Positions 25,885 to 33,462 of a stretch of DNA of 52,441 bases are shown here, piece after piece. Positions within the stretch are counted from its first letter, which is position 1. Every line of letters starts with the position of its first letter. The notes beneath the pieces were generated by a model. That model had not been told where the DNA came from, ran no database searches, and saw only the letters and a program-made list of their open reading frames with translations. The DNA is from Candidatus Fermentibacterota bacterium (GTDB taxonomy: Bacteria; Fermentibacterota; Fermentibacteria; Fermentibacterales; Fermentibacteraceae). The stretch lies in contig PDSZ01000025.1 in the NCBI GenBank assembly GCA_002748705.1, positions 1-52,441 on the forward strand, read 5' to 3'. The translations under genes and the position numbers were made by a program.

Positions 25885-27648
25885 CTATCCTCCGTTTTTC
25901 CAGGAATTCTCGTTAAGCAGAATCTCAGGGTATTTTCCAACCACATAGCTGTGGACCTTCGCTCTGACAGCCAGACCGGTTTCCATGGACAGGGACTGTT
26001 CAGCAATTTCCCTGGAACCGTGGGTTGTAACTACTGCTATCATCTTCTTCACATCAGGAATAAGCGGCGGGGAAACACTCAGTTCGTCCACACCGAACCC
26101 CAGAAGAAGCGGTACCGCCAGCGGATCACCTGCCATTGCTCCGCAGACCCCTACCCACTTCTTTTTTTCGTGGCAGATGCGAACCACTTTGTCAATCTGC
26201 CTGAGAACAGCAGGATGAAAATTGTCATACAGTTCAGCAACTCTGGGGTTGCCTCTGTCAACAGCAAGGGTGTACTGGGTAAGGTCGTTTGTGCCGATTG
26301 ATACAAAGTCTACCCAGGGGAGCATAAGGTCCAGAATACTCACAGTAGCCGGTGTTTCTACCATTATTCCAACCTTAAGCGACCGGTCGTACGGAATACC
26401 TGAAACGTCCAGATCATTTCTTATCGCAGCAAGAAGATCATGAAGCCTTCTCAGCTGCTCAACATGGGTTACCATAGGGAACATGAGCCTTACATTTCCC
26501 CTTGAAGAGGCTCTGAAAATGGCCCTCAGCTGGGTTGAGAACTCGGCAGGCCTGTCGAGACATATTCGCACTGCTCTGTATCCGAGAAAAGGGTTTGCTT
26601 CAGGAACAGAATCAAAACCTGCTCTGAATTTGTCTCCTCCCATGTCAAAGGTTCTTATTATGACAGGTTCAGGATCAAGGCTGGCTGCAACATGTTCGTA
26701 AATCTGAAACTGGGCCTCCTCCTGGGTTGCGTCCTCGCTTATAAGACGAATAAATTCTGTTCTGAAGAGACCTATGCCGTCTGCGTTTACCTTTTTCACA
26801 AGTTCAACTTCATGGGGAAGTTCAATATTTGCAGCAAGTTCCACTCTGCAACCGTCACCTGTAACCGCCGGGCCTGTACTTTGCGTCTGCAGCAGGTGCT
26901 CTGCCTCAAGAAATCGGTCTCTTACCTTGCTGTGATAATCAATTTCTTCTTCAGTTGGATTTACAATCACATATCCATGAAGTCCGTCAACAATTATTGT
27001 GTCCCCTGTGCGGAGATTACCTGTAAGGTTTCGCAAACCAACCACAGCAGGAATGCCGAGGCTTCTTGCAAGAATGGAAGTGTGGGATGTTTCGCCGCCC
27101 ATATCTGTTGCAAAGGCCAGAATTCGGGCAGGATCAAAACCTGCTGTTTCTGAAGGGTCCAGATCTTTTGCCACCATTATGGAAGGTTCCTGCATGGTAA
27201 CAGCTCCTGGAGCTGCCCTTCCGGAAAGCTTGGCCAGAACCCTTCTTCCCACATCACTTACATCAGCCACCCGTTCTCTGAGGTAGGGATCGGTCATTTT
27301 GCTGAACTTGTTCACTACATCGCTGAGTGTTCTGCTCAGAGCGTACTCGGCGTTTACCTGTTCATCCCTGATACAGGATTCCACATCAGCTGCAATTGTA
27401 GGGTCCTGAAGGAGAAGCAGAAGAAACTCCAGTATCTGCCTTCCTTCAACCACATCCCCCACTGAGTCGGCAATGTTTTCAAGGTCATGCCTTACATCGG
27501 CTACAGCTTTGAAGAAACGGTCTGTCTCAGGCTGGATCTGTTCAGGGGAGAGGGCTATTCTGGCAACCGCCTGAAGTGGTTCCTGCTTCATCACCAGAGC
27601 TGGCCCTACAACTACCCCGTGAGAGGCTGGAATTCCCCTGTAAAGCAT
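25885..27648 (-). CDS. ptsI: Phosphoenolpyruvate-protein phosphotransferase (PTS enzyme I)
   Basis: This 587-residue enzyme takes phosphate from phosphoenolpyruvate onto His189 (GGETSHTSILARSLGIPA), the same position as in E. coli, and passes it to HPr. The PEP-binding barrel follows with the DGIGLFRTEFI block, the MGGDK loop, the SIGTNDLTQYTLAVDRGN signature and the conserved Cys in WVGVCGAMAGD. Its ATG shares one base with the ptsH stop (TGATG). No enzyme II is in the window. Confidence 0.97.
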   Translation of the reverse strand: MLYRGIPASHGVVVGPALVMKQEPLQAVARIALSPEQIQPETDRFFKAVADVRHDLENIADSVGDVVEGRQILEFLLLLLQDPTIAADVESCIRDEQVNAEYALSRTLSDVVNKFSKMTDPYLRERVADVSDVGRRVLAKLSGRAAPGAVTMQEPSIMVAKDLDPSETAGFDPARILAFATDMGGETSHTSILARSLGIPAVVGLRNLTGNLRTGDTIIVDGLHGYVIVNPTEEEIDYHSKVRDRFLEAEHLLQTQSTGPAVTGDGCRVELAANIELPHEVELVKKVNADGIGLFRTEFIRLISEDATQEEAQFQIYEHVAASLDPEPVIIRTFDMGGDKFRAGFDSVPEANPFLGYRAVRICLDRPAEFSTQLRAIFRASSRGNVRLMFPMVTHVEQLRRLHDLLAAIRNDLDVSGIPYDRSLKVGIMVETPATVSILDLMLPWVDFVSIGTNDLTQYTLAVDRGNPRVAELYDNFHPAVLRQIDKVVRICHEKKKWVGVCGAMAGDPLAVPLLLGFGVDELSVSPPLIPDVKKMIAVVTTHGSREIAEQSLSMETGLAVRAKVHSYVVGKYPEILLNENSWKNGG

Positions 27649-27920
27649 CAGAGCAACTCTTCTCCGAAACCGGACCTGATCACATCAGCCACTGCCTCCA
27701 TTGCTTCATCAGCATCGTCACCTTCAGCAGAAACTGTTACTTCAGATCCCCCTGAGGCAGCAAGAGTCATAACTCCCATTATGCTTTTGGCGTTTACCCT
27801 GTCTTCATTGTTCTCAATCCATACATCAGAATCATACTCCACCGCTGCCCTGACAATAAGTGCCGCCGGTCTCGCATGTATGCCTAATTTGTTCGGAACT
27901 CTTACCTTTACACTGGTCAT
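27648..27920 (-). CDS. ptsH: Phosphocarrier protein HPr
   Basis: This 90-residue protein has the phospho-accepting His15 in NKLGIHARPAALIV and the regulatory Ser46 in NAKSIMGVMTLA, both at the standard positions. Ser46 is the target of the HPr kinase encoded immediately upstream, with which it overlaps by 4 bases (ATGA). Together with enzyme I it forms the soluble part of the phosphotransferase system. Confidence 0.96.
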   Translation of the reverse strand: MTSVKVRVPNKLGIHARPAALIVRAAVEYDSDVWIENNEDRVNAKSIMGVMTLAASGGSEVTVSAEGDDADEAMEAVADVIRSGFGEELL

Positions 27921-28882
27921 TCCTCTTCCCTGCCTCTACCCATTCGGGAAATAAGTGCTTTGTTCAGTCGCTCAGCGGAAGTAAATCCGGATTTCCTGTA
28001 CTGCATGTTCATCATGGCTGCAACCTCAAGAAGAAGTGTGAGGTTTCTTCCAGGGAGCACAGGAATTTCCATAAGAGGGATATCCACACCGAGAATGTTC
28101 ATGGTTTTTCTCTCAAGGCCGGATCTTTCCGCCTCGTCAATTATACCTGCATCAATCAGTCTTACAGCAAGATCAACAGTCTGTCTCTCCCTTGTTGCTC
28201 CCAGGCCATAAAGCTCCGCTATGTCCACAAAACCGATACCCCTTATTTCCATAAAAAAGCCGATCAGGGCATCTCCTGTGCCGATAAGCCTTTCCTGAGC
28301 CCTTCTCACCCTTACAAGGTCGTCAGCCACCAGACGATGCCCCCTCTCAACAAGACCGAGAACCGCTTCGCTCTTTCCAATGGCGCTTCTGCCCATGACA
28401 AGAAGACCTTCGCCAAACACATCCACCATTGTTGCGTGAAGGGATACATGGGGCGCAAATACCTCTCCCAGAAAACTGTTCAGGTCATGAATAAGAGGTG
28501 TTGTATCCCTGGGAGAGACAAAAAGAGTCGACCCTGCTTCAAAGGCTGCCGCAAGAAGCTCATCAGGAGGCTCAAGACCCTTGGTAACAATGCTGCAGAC
28601 AACTGGAAACCCGAAAACACCGGCAATGGCAGAGTGCCTTGCGCCTGCGTCAAGTTCCCTGAGAAGGGTTATCTCAGTTTCTCCGAATATCTGTATCCTG
28701 TTGTGCATAAAGTTGTTGGTGTACCCTGTAAGGCAAAGACCAGGACGACTTATATCAGGGGATACGATTTTTCTCTCGTATCCCCTGACACCGGTTAATG
28801 ACGAAATCTGAAGTCTGCCGGAGAGTTTCTCACTGAGAACTCCAACTGTAAGTTTTGATGGATCGGGATAACGATCCTGCAA
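27917..28882 (-). CDS. hprK: HPr kinase/phosphorylase
   Basis: This 321-residue protein phosphorylates HPr on Ser46 using ATP or pyrophosphate and also reverses it. The N-terminal domain precedes the P-loop GRSAIGKSE (the canonical second Gly is Ala here), the Asp of HRLVADDLVRV that acts as base, and the HprK signature MEIRGIGFVDIAELYG. The gene starts 2 bases after hpf. The order hpf-hprK-ptsH-ptsI ties a ribosome hibernation factor to a carbon/energy sensing kinase. Confidence 0.95.
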   Translation of the reverse strand: MQDRYPDPSKLTVGVLSEKLSGRLQISSLTGVRGYERKIVSPDISRPGLCLTGYTNNFMHNRIQIFGETEITLLRELDAGARHSAIAGVFGFPVVCSIVTKGLEPPDELLAAAFEAGSTLFVSPRDTTPLIHDLNSFLGEVFAPHVSLHATMVDVFGEGLLVMGRSAIGKSEAVLGLVERGHRLVADDLVRVRRAQERLIGTGDALIGFFMEIRGIGFVDIAELYGLGATRERQTVDLAVRLIDAGIIDEAERSGLERKTMNILGVDIPLMEIPVLPGRNLTLLLEVAAMMNMQYRKSGFTSAERLNKALISRMGRGREEE

Positions 28883-28884
28883 TG

Positions 28885-29433
28885 TCAGCCCTTTCGGGTA
28901 AGCTCCACAACCTGCGTCACACCGCTGGTTGTGCGATAGGCACTGCTCAGAGTGTCAGTTTCCGTGTTGTAGAAAATGAGCACATCATCAGAACCCCTTA
29001 CCTCGAACTCGGTCATTGCCTGATTGGTAGTAAATCTTTCCAGTTTGCTGTTGTCCCTGAGAAGAACAGGAGCATCCATCTCTGAAGGCTCGGCAGCTAT
29101 ATACCAGGTACCGGACTCGGTGGATTTGGAACTGTGCTGTCTTTTCGGATGGTCATGGTGCGTTTCCTTGAACTTCCTCAGCTGTCGCTCAAGGTTGCTT
29201 GCGCAGTGGTCAAATGCGAAGTACATGTCATGGCTCTCGGATCTTGAGTCAAGCCTGACCCTGTCGCCTCTGAGCTGCACATGAGAATGATTCATGCCGG
29301 AAGTAAGCTCCAGAATCACATGGACATCATCTATTCCATCGTAGAAACGATCAAGCATGGACAGCTTTTCCTCTACATGGTTTTTCAGAGCGTCTGTAAG
29401 GTCGAAGTGTCTCGCGCTGATCTCGATGTTCAT
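28885..29433 (-). CDS. hpf: Ribosome hibernation promoting factor (long form)
   Basis: This 182-residue protein has the N-terminal YfiA/HPF domain (MNIEISARHFDLTDALKNHV to about residue 100) which blocks the decoding and mRNA channel of idle 30S subunits, a linker, and a C-terminal domain (VLLRDNSKLERFTTNQAMTE, VLIFYNTETDTLSSAYRTTS) that dimerises to pair 70S ribosomes as 100S. The ATG at 29433 follows AAAGGAG with six bases between; the longer frame upstream runs through the leader hairpin. It is the first gene of the large minus-strand run and is preceded by a promoter and a structured leader. Confidence 0.95.
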   Translation of the reverse strand: MNIEISARHFDLTDALKNHVEEKLSMLDRFYDGIDDVHVILELTSGMNHSHVQLRGDRVRLDSRSESHDMYFAFDHCASNLERQLRKFKETHHDHPKRQHSSKSTESGTWYIAAEPSEMDAPVLLRDNSKLERFTTNQAMTEFEVRGSDDVLIFYNTETDTLSSAYRTTSGVTQVVELTRKG

Positions 29434-29466
29434 GGTAACTCCTTTCGGGTTAACGGAAGCGCAATT

Positions 29467-29526
29467 AAAAAACCGCCATCCCCGGCATTTGTGCGGGAAA
29501 AGCGGCAAAAAGAGAAAATGCTTCCG
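29467..29526 (-). ncRNA. Structured hpf leader RNA with intrinsic-terminator hairpin (attenuator or small RNA)
   Basis: On the minus strand, between the promoter and the hpf start, 29505-29473 forms a two-part hairpin: CCGC pairs with GCGG and, inside, TTCCCG pairs with CGGGGA (one G-T pair) around a nine-base loop. It is followed directly by six T (29472-29467), the form of a Rho-independent terminator. Seven bases just upstream (29526-29520, CGGAAGC) are perfectly complementary to seven just downstream of the T-run (29460-29454, GCTTCCG), which would close an outer stem around the terminator. This could stop transcription before hpf under some condition or release a short RNA. The structures are read by eye and no known RNA family is claimed. 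Confidence 0.6.
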
Positions 29527-29539
29527 ATTTCACACTTGG

Positions 29540-29568
29540 ATAATACCCACAGCACTGGTGGCGGTCAA
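29540..29568 (-). promoter_or_regulatory. Sigma70-type promoter for hpf-hprK-ptsHI run
   Basis: Minus strand: -35 TTGACC (29568-29563), a 17-base spacer, -10 TATTAT (29545-29540). Each hexamer matches the consensus at five of six positions. Transcription should begin near 29533, leaving a leader of about 100 bases that holds the terminator-like hairpin. Confidence 0.6.
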
Positions 29569-29657
29569 TGGTCAGCAGAGTTTACCCGAATGACTGCAGT
29601 TGTTATTTTTTATCCTCATCAGAACAGTATTTTCTCAATTATCGAAAGGAAACTTTC

Positions 29658-31292
29658 TTGCAGGATTACACCGAACTCCGCGACCTGGGCTTCAGAGGCG
29701 GTCTTGAAACACACCAGCAGCTGGCAACTGAAGGAAAGCTTTTCTGCAGATGCCGTTCACAATACAGAAATGACAAGCACCACCAGGAGCTTCTCAGGCA
29801 CATGCGCCCGACTCTGAGCGAGTTCGGTGAGTACGACGGCACTGCTCTCATGGAATTCAAAACAAAGAAACAGGTTCACTACCTTCTCTACAACGATTCT
29901 GTGTGCACATATGAGATGGATGACACACCTCCTTTTCAGGCTAATCCTGAAGCTGTTAAGATAGCTCTTCAACTGGCCATGATGTTTAACATGTCCCTGG
30001 TTGACGAACTGCACATAACAAGAAAGCAGTACCTTGACGGCTCCATTCCAACAGGTTTTCAGAGAACTGCAATTGTGGGAGTCAACGGTGTAATACCTTT
30101 TCTCGACAGAGAGCTGCATTTCATTCAGATGAGTCTGGAAGAGGATGCCTGCAGAGAAGTCTCCGATGTGGGGCATCATGTCTACTACAGAACTGACAGG
30201 CTCTCAATGCCTCTGGTTGAACCGGTAACAGCCCCTGAACTCTGCACTCCGGAAGAAATGGCACTGGCTGCAAAACTGATCGGGGAAACCATGCGCTCAA
30301 CCCACCTTGTGCGCCGTGGTATCGGTTCAGTTCGGCAGGATGTGAATGTGTCCATAACCGGAGGTACCAGAATAGAGATAAAGGGTGTTCCAAGAATAGC
30401 AATGATCGAACCTCTCTCACGGATTGAAGCATACAGGCAAAAGGCACTTCTGGATCTGAGGCATGCCCTTAAACAGTCCAGCCTCACAGCAGATTCCATT
30501 CCAGACAGATTCATACCTCTTGAAGGCTCAGGCGCAGCTCTGGTGATTCCAGGGTTCAGGGAGTTTCAGGAGTGGCCTACTCAGCCGGGGCTTACCTTTC
30601 TGGATGAACTCAGAGGCAGAGTCAGGGTGATAGCATGCCTTGAAGATAAGCCCTGTGTATCGCTGGCTTCAGATCAGGTCAGGCACAGAACAGGCGCAGC
30701 TCCGGGAGATTCTGTTTTTGTCTTCAGCGGCCCTGAAGAGGATATGGACACAGCTGCAAAGGAAATCGCCATCAGGATCCGTGAGGCATTCCAGGGAGTA
30801 CCCCCTGAGACAAGACAGGGACGGATTGACGGTACAACTGATTTCGAAAGGATACTCCCGGGAGCGGACAGGATGTATCCTGACACTGACCTGCCTCCAC
30901 AACCTATTCCTCCGGACACATTTAAGACCCTTTCCAAAAAACTTCCCAGAAAGCCATGGGAAAGAAGAATAATTTACAGGCGTCTCGGACTCAGCGAACA
31001 CCTTATTGACCGGCTTCTGAACCTTGAACTGTGCGACCTGTATGACAAGCTGCTGCGCAAGGTCAGCATGAAGCCTGCCTCTCTTGCCCATCTTCTTGCA
31101 GACCGAATGAGAGGATCAAGAAGGGCTGGCAGGGACTGGATGGCGGTTCTTGGAAGGAAAGGCATCTACAAAACAGTGAAAGCCCTGTCGAAAAAAGGCG
31201 TTACTGCGAAAGGCGCAGCCAGTGTCATTGACCTTATGACAGAATCAGGCTGCACAGTTGATGAAGCATACCGGAAGGTAAAACCCTCCTGA
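29658..31292 (+). CDS. gatE: Archaeal-type Glu-tRNA(Gln) amidotransferase subunit E (GatE)
   Basis: This 544-residue protein is GatE-like, not bacterial GatB. It opens with the GatB/E domain in its archaeal form (GFRGGLETHQQLATEGKLFC, then CRCRSQY). The IGSVRQDVNVSI and GTRIEIKGVPRIAMIE blocks follow. A domain typical of bacterial AspRS is inserted at about residues 315-430 (GFREFQEWPTQPGLTFLDEL, VRHRTGAAPGDSVFVFSGPE), the hallmark of GatE, and the C-terminal helical/YqeY-like tail ends the protein. GatDE converts Glu-tRNA(Gln) to Gln-tRNA(Gln). The TTG at 29658 has GAAAGGA seven bases before it; the extension upstream of it is unlike the family. GatD is not in the window. It is somewhat shorter than archaeal GatE (about 600-630). 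Confidence 0.85.
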   Translation: MQDYTELRDLGFRGGLETHQQLATEGKLFCRCRSQYRNDKHHQELLRHMRPTLSEFGEYDGTALMEFKTKKQVHYLLYNDSVCTYEMDDTPPFQANPEAVKIALQLAMMFNMSLVDELHITRKQYLDGSIPTGFQRTAIVGVNGVIPFLDRELHFIQMSLEEDACREVSDVGHHVYYRTDRLSMPLVEPVTAPELCTPEEMALAAKLIGETMRSTHLVRRGIGSVRQDVNVSITGGTRIEIKGVPRIAMIEPLSRIEAYRQKALLDLRHALKQSSLTADSIPDRFIPLEGSGAALVIPGFREFQEWPTQPGLTFLDELRGRVRVIACLEDKPCVSLASDQVRHRTGAAPGDSVFVFSGPEEDMDTAAKEIAIRIREAFQGVPPETRQGRIDGTTDFERILPGADRMYPDTDLPPQPIPPDTFKTLSKKLPRKPWERRIIYRRLGLSEHLIDRLLNLELCDLYDKLLRKVSMKPASLAHLLADRMRGSRRAGRDWMAVLGRKGIYKTVKALSKKGVTAKGAASVIDLMTESGCTVDEAYRKVKPS

Positions 31293-31315
31293 CGGAGCAT
31301 CAAAAGGAGCACTCT

Positions 31316-31717
31316 ATGGGCGAACAGACACTGGACGGTCTTACTCTTCTAGGCGGCAGCAACCAGTTCCAAGGGCTGGAAACATTTCCAAACATGAATC
31401 CGGAAAGGGACTATACAGTAACCCTCTCTACAGATGAGTTTACCTGTGTATGCCCCAAAACAGGCCAGCCGGACTTTGCTTCAATTACCGTTACATATAT
31501 TCCTGAATCAAAGATCGTAGAGTCAAAATCACTGAAGCTTTATTTTCTTTCATTTCGGAACAGAGGCATCTTCCACGAGCATGTTACCAATGTTATTCTG
31601 GACGATCTGGTGGAGGCGCTTGAACCGCGGTGGTGTCAGGTTACTGCCGACTTCGGTGTCAGAGGGGGCATATCAATCAGAGTAAATGCCCAGTTCAGGA
31701 AGGGCGGGACCACCTGA
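31316..31717 (+). CDS. queF: NADPH-dependent preQ0 reductase (7-cyano-7-deazaguanine reductase)
   Basis: This 133-residue unimodular (short) QueF reduces the nitrile of preQ0 to the amine preQ1 on the path to queuosine. The active Cys46 and acid Asp53 are in CPKTGQPDF, and ESKSLKLYFLSFRNRGIFHE is the QueF motif that binds NADPH. It lies 23 bases after gatE with AAAGGAG before the start. Its 3' end overlaps the end of folE2 on the other strand by 23 bases, so the two queuosine gene groups face each other. Confidence 0.96.
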   Translation: MGEQTLDGLTLLGGSNQFQGLETFPNMNPERDYTVTLSTDEFTCVCPKTGQPDFASITVTYIPESKIVESKSLKLYFLSFRNRGIFHEHVTNVILDDLVEALEPRWCQVTADFGVRGGISIRVNAQFRKGGTT

Positions 31718-32492
31718 CAACAGCATAGGCATTGTGAGTATGAATTGATTCGTGGTTCTCGGCTCTGACGGTAAAGCTTCTCACCCTTCTGTCAGCCATA
31801 AGCTCTCTAGCCGCTTCCCTTACCATGTCTTCAACAAATACAGGGTTTTCATAGGCCTGTTCTGTGACGAACTTCTCGTCTGCCCGTTTAAGTATGGTGT
31901 AGAGAGGCACTGAAGCAGATCTTTCTGCTGTCTCCACAAGTTCCTCGATCCAGAGCATTTCAAAGGCGCCGTCCTCCTTCTTCATTGTCCGAACCTCCAT
32001 TGTAAGGTATCCTCTCTGATTGTGGGCCCCAGCATCGCTTATTTCCCTGCTGCATGGGCAGAGGGTTCCAACAGGAACAGTGACAGTCAGAACAAAGTCA
32101 TCTCCATCAGGGCCTGAAACGCCCAGAAAGGAACACCTGTAGCTCATAAGCGCACTTGCCCCTGTAACAGGCGCTTTTCTTTCCATGAAGTAGGGAAACT
32201 CCACCTTTACTGCAGCTGAGTCTGCCTCAAGAGCGGCTTTGAGTCTTGCGAGCAACAGAGGCATTGTAGAACCTGTGAATGAGCAGCCGCTCTCTGTGAG
32301 AACCTCTATGAACCGGCTCATGTGTGTGCCCTTGAAGTGCATAGGCAGATCCACATACATTGATATGTCTGCCACTGTGGACTGCTCGCGGTTCTCCCTG
32401 TCCAGAATGGTCACCGGATAACTGAGGGAGGTTACTCCCACTTCATCCAGAGGAATACGGCGTGTATCGGGACTGTTCTGAATATCCTTCAT
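31695..32492 (-). CDS. folE2: GTP cyclohydrolase IB (FolE2)
   Basis: This 265-residue metal-dependent enzyme turns GTP into 7,8-dihydroneopterin triphosphate, the first step toward queuosine (and folate). It has the DMSMYVDLP-like opening (DISMYVDLPMHFKGTHMSRF), the APVTGASALMSYRCSF strand, and the metal site in VGTLCPCSREISDAGAHNQR. The start at 32492 gives an ATGA overlap with queD; an ATG at 32507 is an alternative. Its position at the end of queC-queE-queD suggests its product goes to preQ0 here. Confidence 0.95.
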   Translation of the reverse strand: MKDIQNSPDTRRIPLDEVGVTSLSYPVTILDRENREQSTVADISMYVDLPMHFKGTHMSRFIEVLTESGCSFTGSTMPLLLARLKAALEADSAAVKVEFPYFMERKAPVTGASALMSYRCSFLGVSGPDGDDFVLTVTVPVGTLCPCSREISDAGAHNQRGYLTMEVRTMKKEDGAFEMLWIEELVETAERSASVPLYTILKRADEKFVTEQAYENPVFVEDMVREAARELMADRRVRSFTVRAENHESIHTHNAYAVVRWSRPS

Positions 32493-32842
32493 CCCCTGTA
32501 CCTGCATCCTGTTCCAGGAGTCTCCTTAACCTCTATCATGGAAAGCCCCGGAAGGTCAGGCGCTATTCTGTTCCACAGCCATACTGCAATGTTCTCACTG
32601 GTAGTGTGCCCTATATCTTCTATGTCATTGAGACACTTGTGATCAAGCATTCTCACAGCAGGTTCGCATACCCTCTTAAGCTCTCCGTAGTCCATTACCC
32701 AGCCTGTTTCAGGTTTTACTGTACCTTCAACATAAACCCTTACTTTGTATGTATGGCCATGCATGGAACTGCACTTGTGTTCAGCAGGAAGCCTGTCCAG
32801 CCTGTGGGCAGCGTCAAATGTGAAATCTCTGTATATCTCCAT
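32489..32842 (-). CDS. queD: 6-carboxy-5,6,7,8-tetrahydropterin synthase
   Basis: This 117-residue QueD makes 6-carboxytetrahydropterin from dihydroneopterin triphosphate. Zinc ligands are His13 (FDAAHRL), His28 and His30 (SMHGHTY), and Cys24 (EHKCSSMHG) is the catalytic residue. The ATG at 32842 is preceded by AAGGA and removes a non-conserved extension. It lies 14 bases after queE and overlaps folE2 by 4 bases. Confidence 0.95.
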   Translation of the reverse strand: MEIYRDFTFDAAHRLDRLPAEHKCSSMHGHTYKVRVYVEGTVKPETGWVMDYGELKRVCEPAVRMLDHKCLNDIEDIGHTTSENIAVWLWNRIAPDLPGLSMIEVKETPGTGCRYRG

Positions 32843-32856
32843 ATATTCCTTACGGT

Positions 32857-33462
32857 TTACGGCATTCCGATGTACCGATGGGTCTGAAGGCTGAGCCGCC
32901 ATCTGGGATCTTCAAGGCAGCGGTCTATGCACAATCTGAGATTATACTCGTAACTCTCGTCGTACTTCGGCTGAAGCCAGAAGTGGCCGAAGAGTGTTTC
33001 AGCCCAGGTGTCAGGATCAACTGCTTCAGAAGGCCAGACTATCTTCAGTTCGTCACCTTCCCTCAGAAGACACCTGTCACTCTTGGGGCTTACACATACC
33101 CAGTCCACTCCGCCAGGGACAGGAAAGGTTCCGTTGGTCTCAAGGAGCACCTGAAAACCCAGGGAGTGAAAGGCTTCAACAAGAGGTTCATCCAGCTGCA
33201 GCAGAGGCTCACCTCCTGTGCAGAGAACTGCCGGTATGCCTGTCTTTCCAGGCCACTTTTCGGCAACAGCTTCAGCAAGTTCCACTGGAGAGGAAAAAAC
33301 ACCTCCTCCCGGACCGTCGGTTCCTGCAAAATCTGTGTCGCAGAATGAACAGGAGAGGTTGCACTCCTGAAATCTAAGCAGAACCACCGTTCTTCCGGTG
33401 TAATAGCCTTCCCCCTGCAGTGTAGGGTACATCTCTTTTATTCGGTAGTTTTTCTCACACAT
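32857..33462 (-). CDS. queE: 7-carboxy-7-deazaguanine synthase (radical SAM)
   Basis: This 201-residue radical SAM enzyme rearranges 6-carboxytetrahydropterin into 7-carboxy-7-deazaguanine. Cys34, Cys38 and Cys41 (ECNLSCSFCDTDF) hold the [4Fe-4S] cluster; the spacing CxxxCxxC is the standard one. TLQGEGYYTGR before it and CTGGEPLLQLD after it are family blocks. The start at 33462 overlaps queC by 8 bases; a GTG at 33483 would also be possible, and neither has a strong ribosome site. Confidence 0.95.
   Translation of the reverse strand: MCEKNYRIKEMYPTLQGEGYYTGRTVVLLRFQECNLSCSFCDTDFAGTDGPGGGVFSSPVELAEAVAEKWPGKTGIPAVLCTGGEPLLQLDEPLVEAFHSLGFQVLLETNGTFPVPGGVDWVCVSPKSDRCLLREGDELKIVWPSEAVDPDTWAETLFGHFWLQPKYDESYEYNLRLCIDRCLEDPRWRLSLQTHRYIGMP

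Larger units (their letters stand above)
29434..29657. promoter_or_regulatory. Divergent intergenic control region hpf/gatE
   Basis: These 224 bases separate the minus-strand hpf run from the plus-strand gatE-queF pair. They hold the hpf promoter and leader RNA described separately. On the plus side a weak candidate promoter is TTTACC (29581-29586), 17 bases, TATTTT (29604-29609), each four of six to consensus. The gatE ribosome site GAAAGGA is at 29644-29650. No strong shared operator was seen. Confidence 0.45.

Noticed and set aside
27860..28798. Long open frame on the plus strand (312 codons) antisense to hprK
   Set aside because: It lies opposite an intact, well-conserved hprK, has no ribosome site and no recognisable motif; long antisense frames are common in this codon usage.
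29420..29540. Known raiA-motif RNA upstream of hpf
   Set aside because: The leader is about 100 bases, shorter than the roughly 200-base raiA motif, and I could not recognise its conserved core; kept only as an unnamed structured leader.
31293..31315. preQ1 riboswitch before queF
   Set aside because: Only 23 bases separate gatE and queF, too short for the aptamer, and no C-rich loop pseudoknot is visible; the region before queC is coding.
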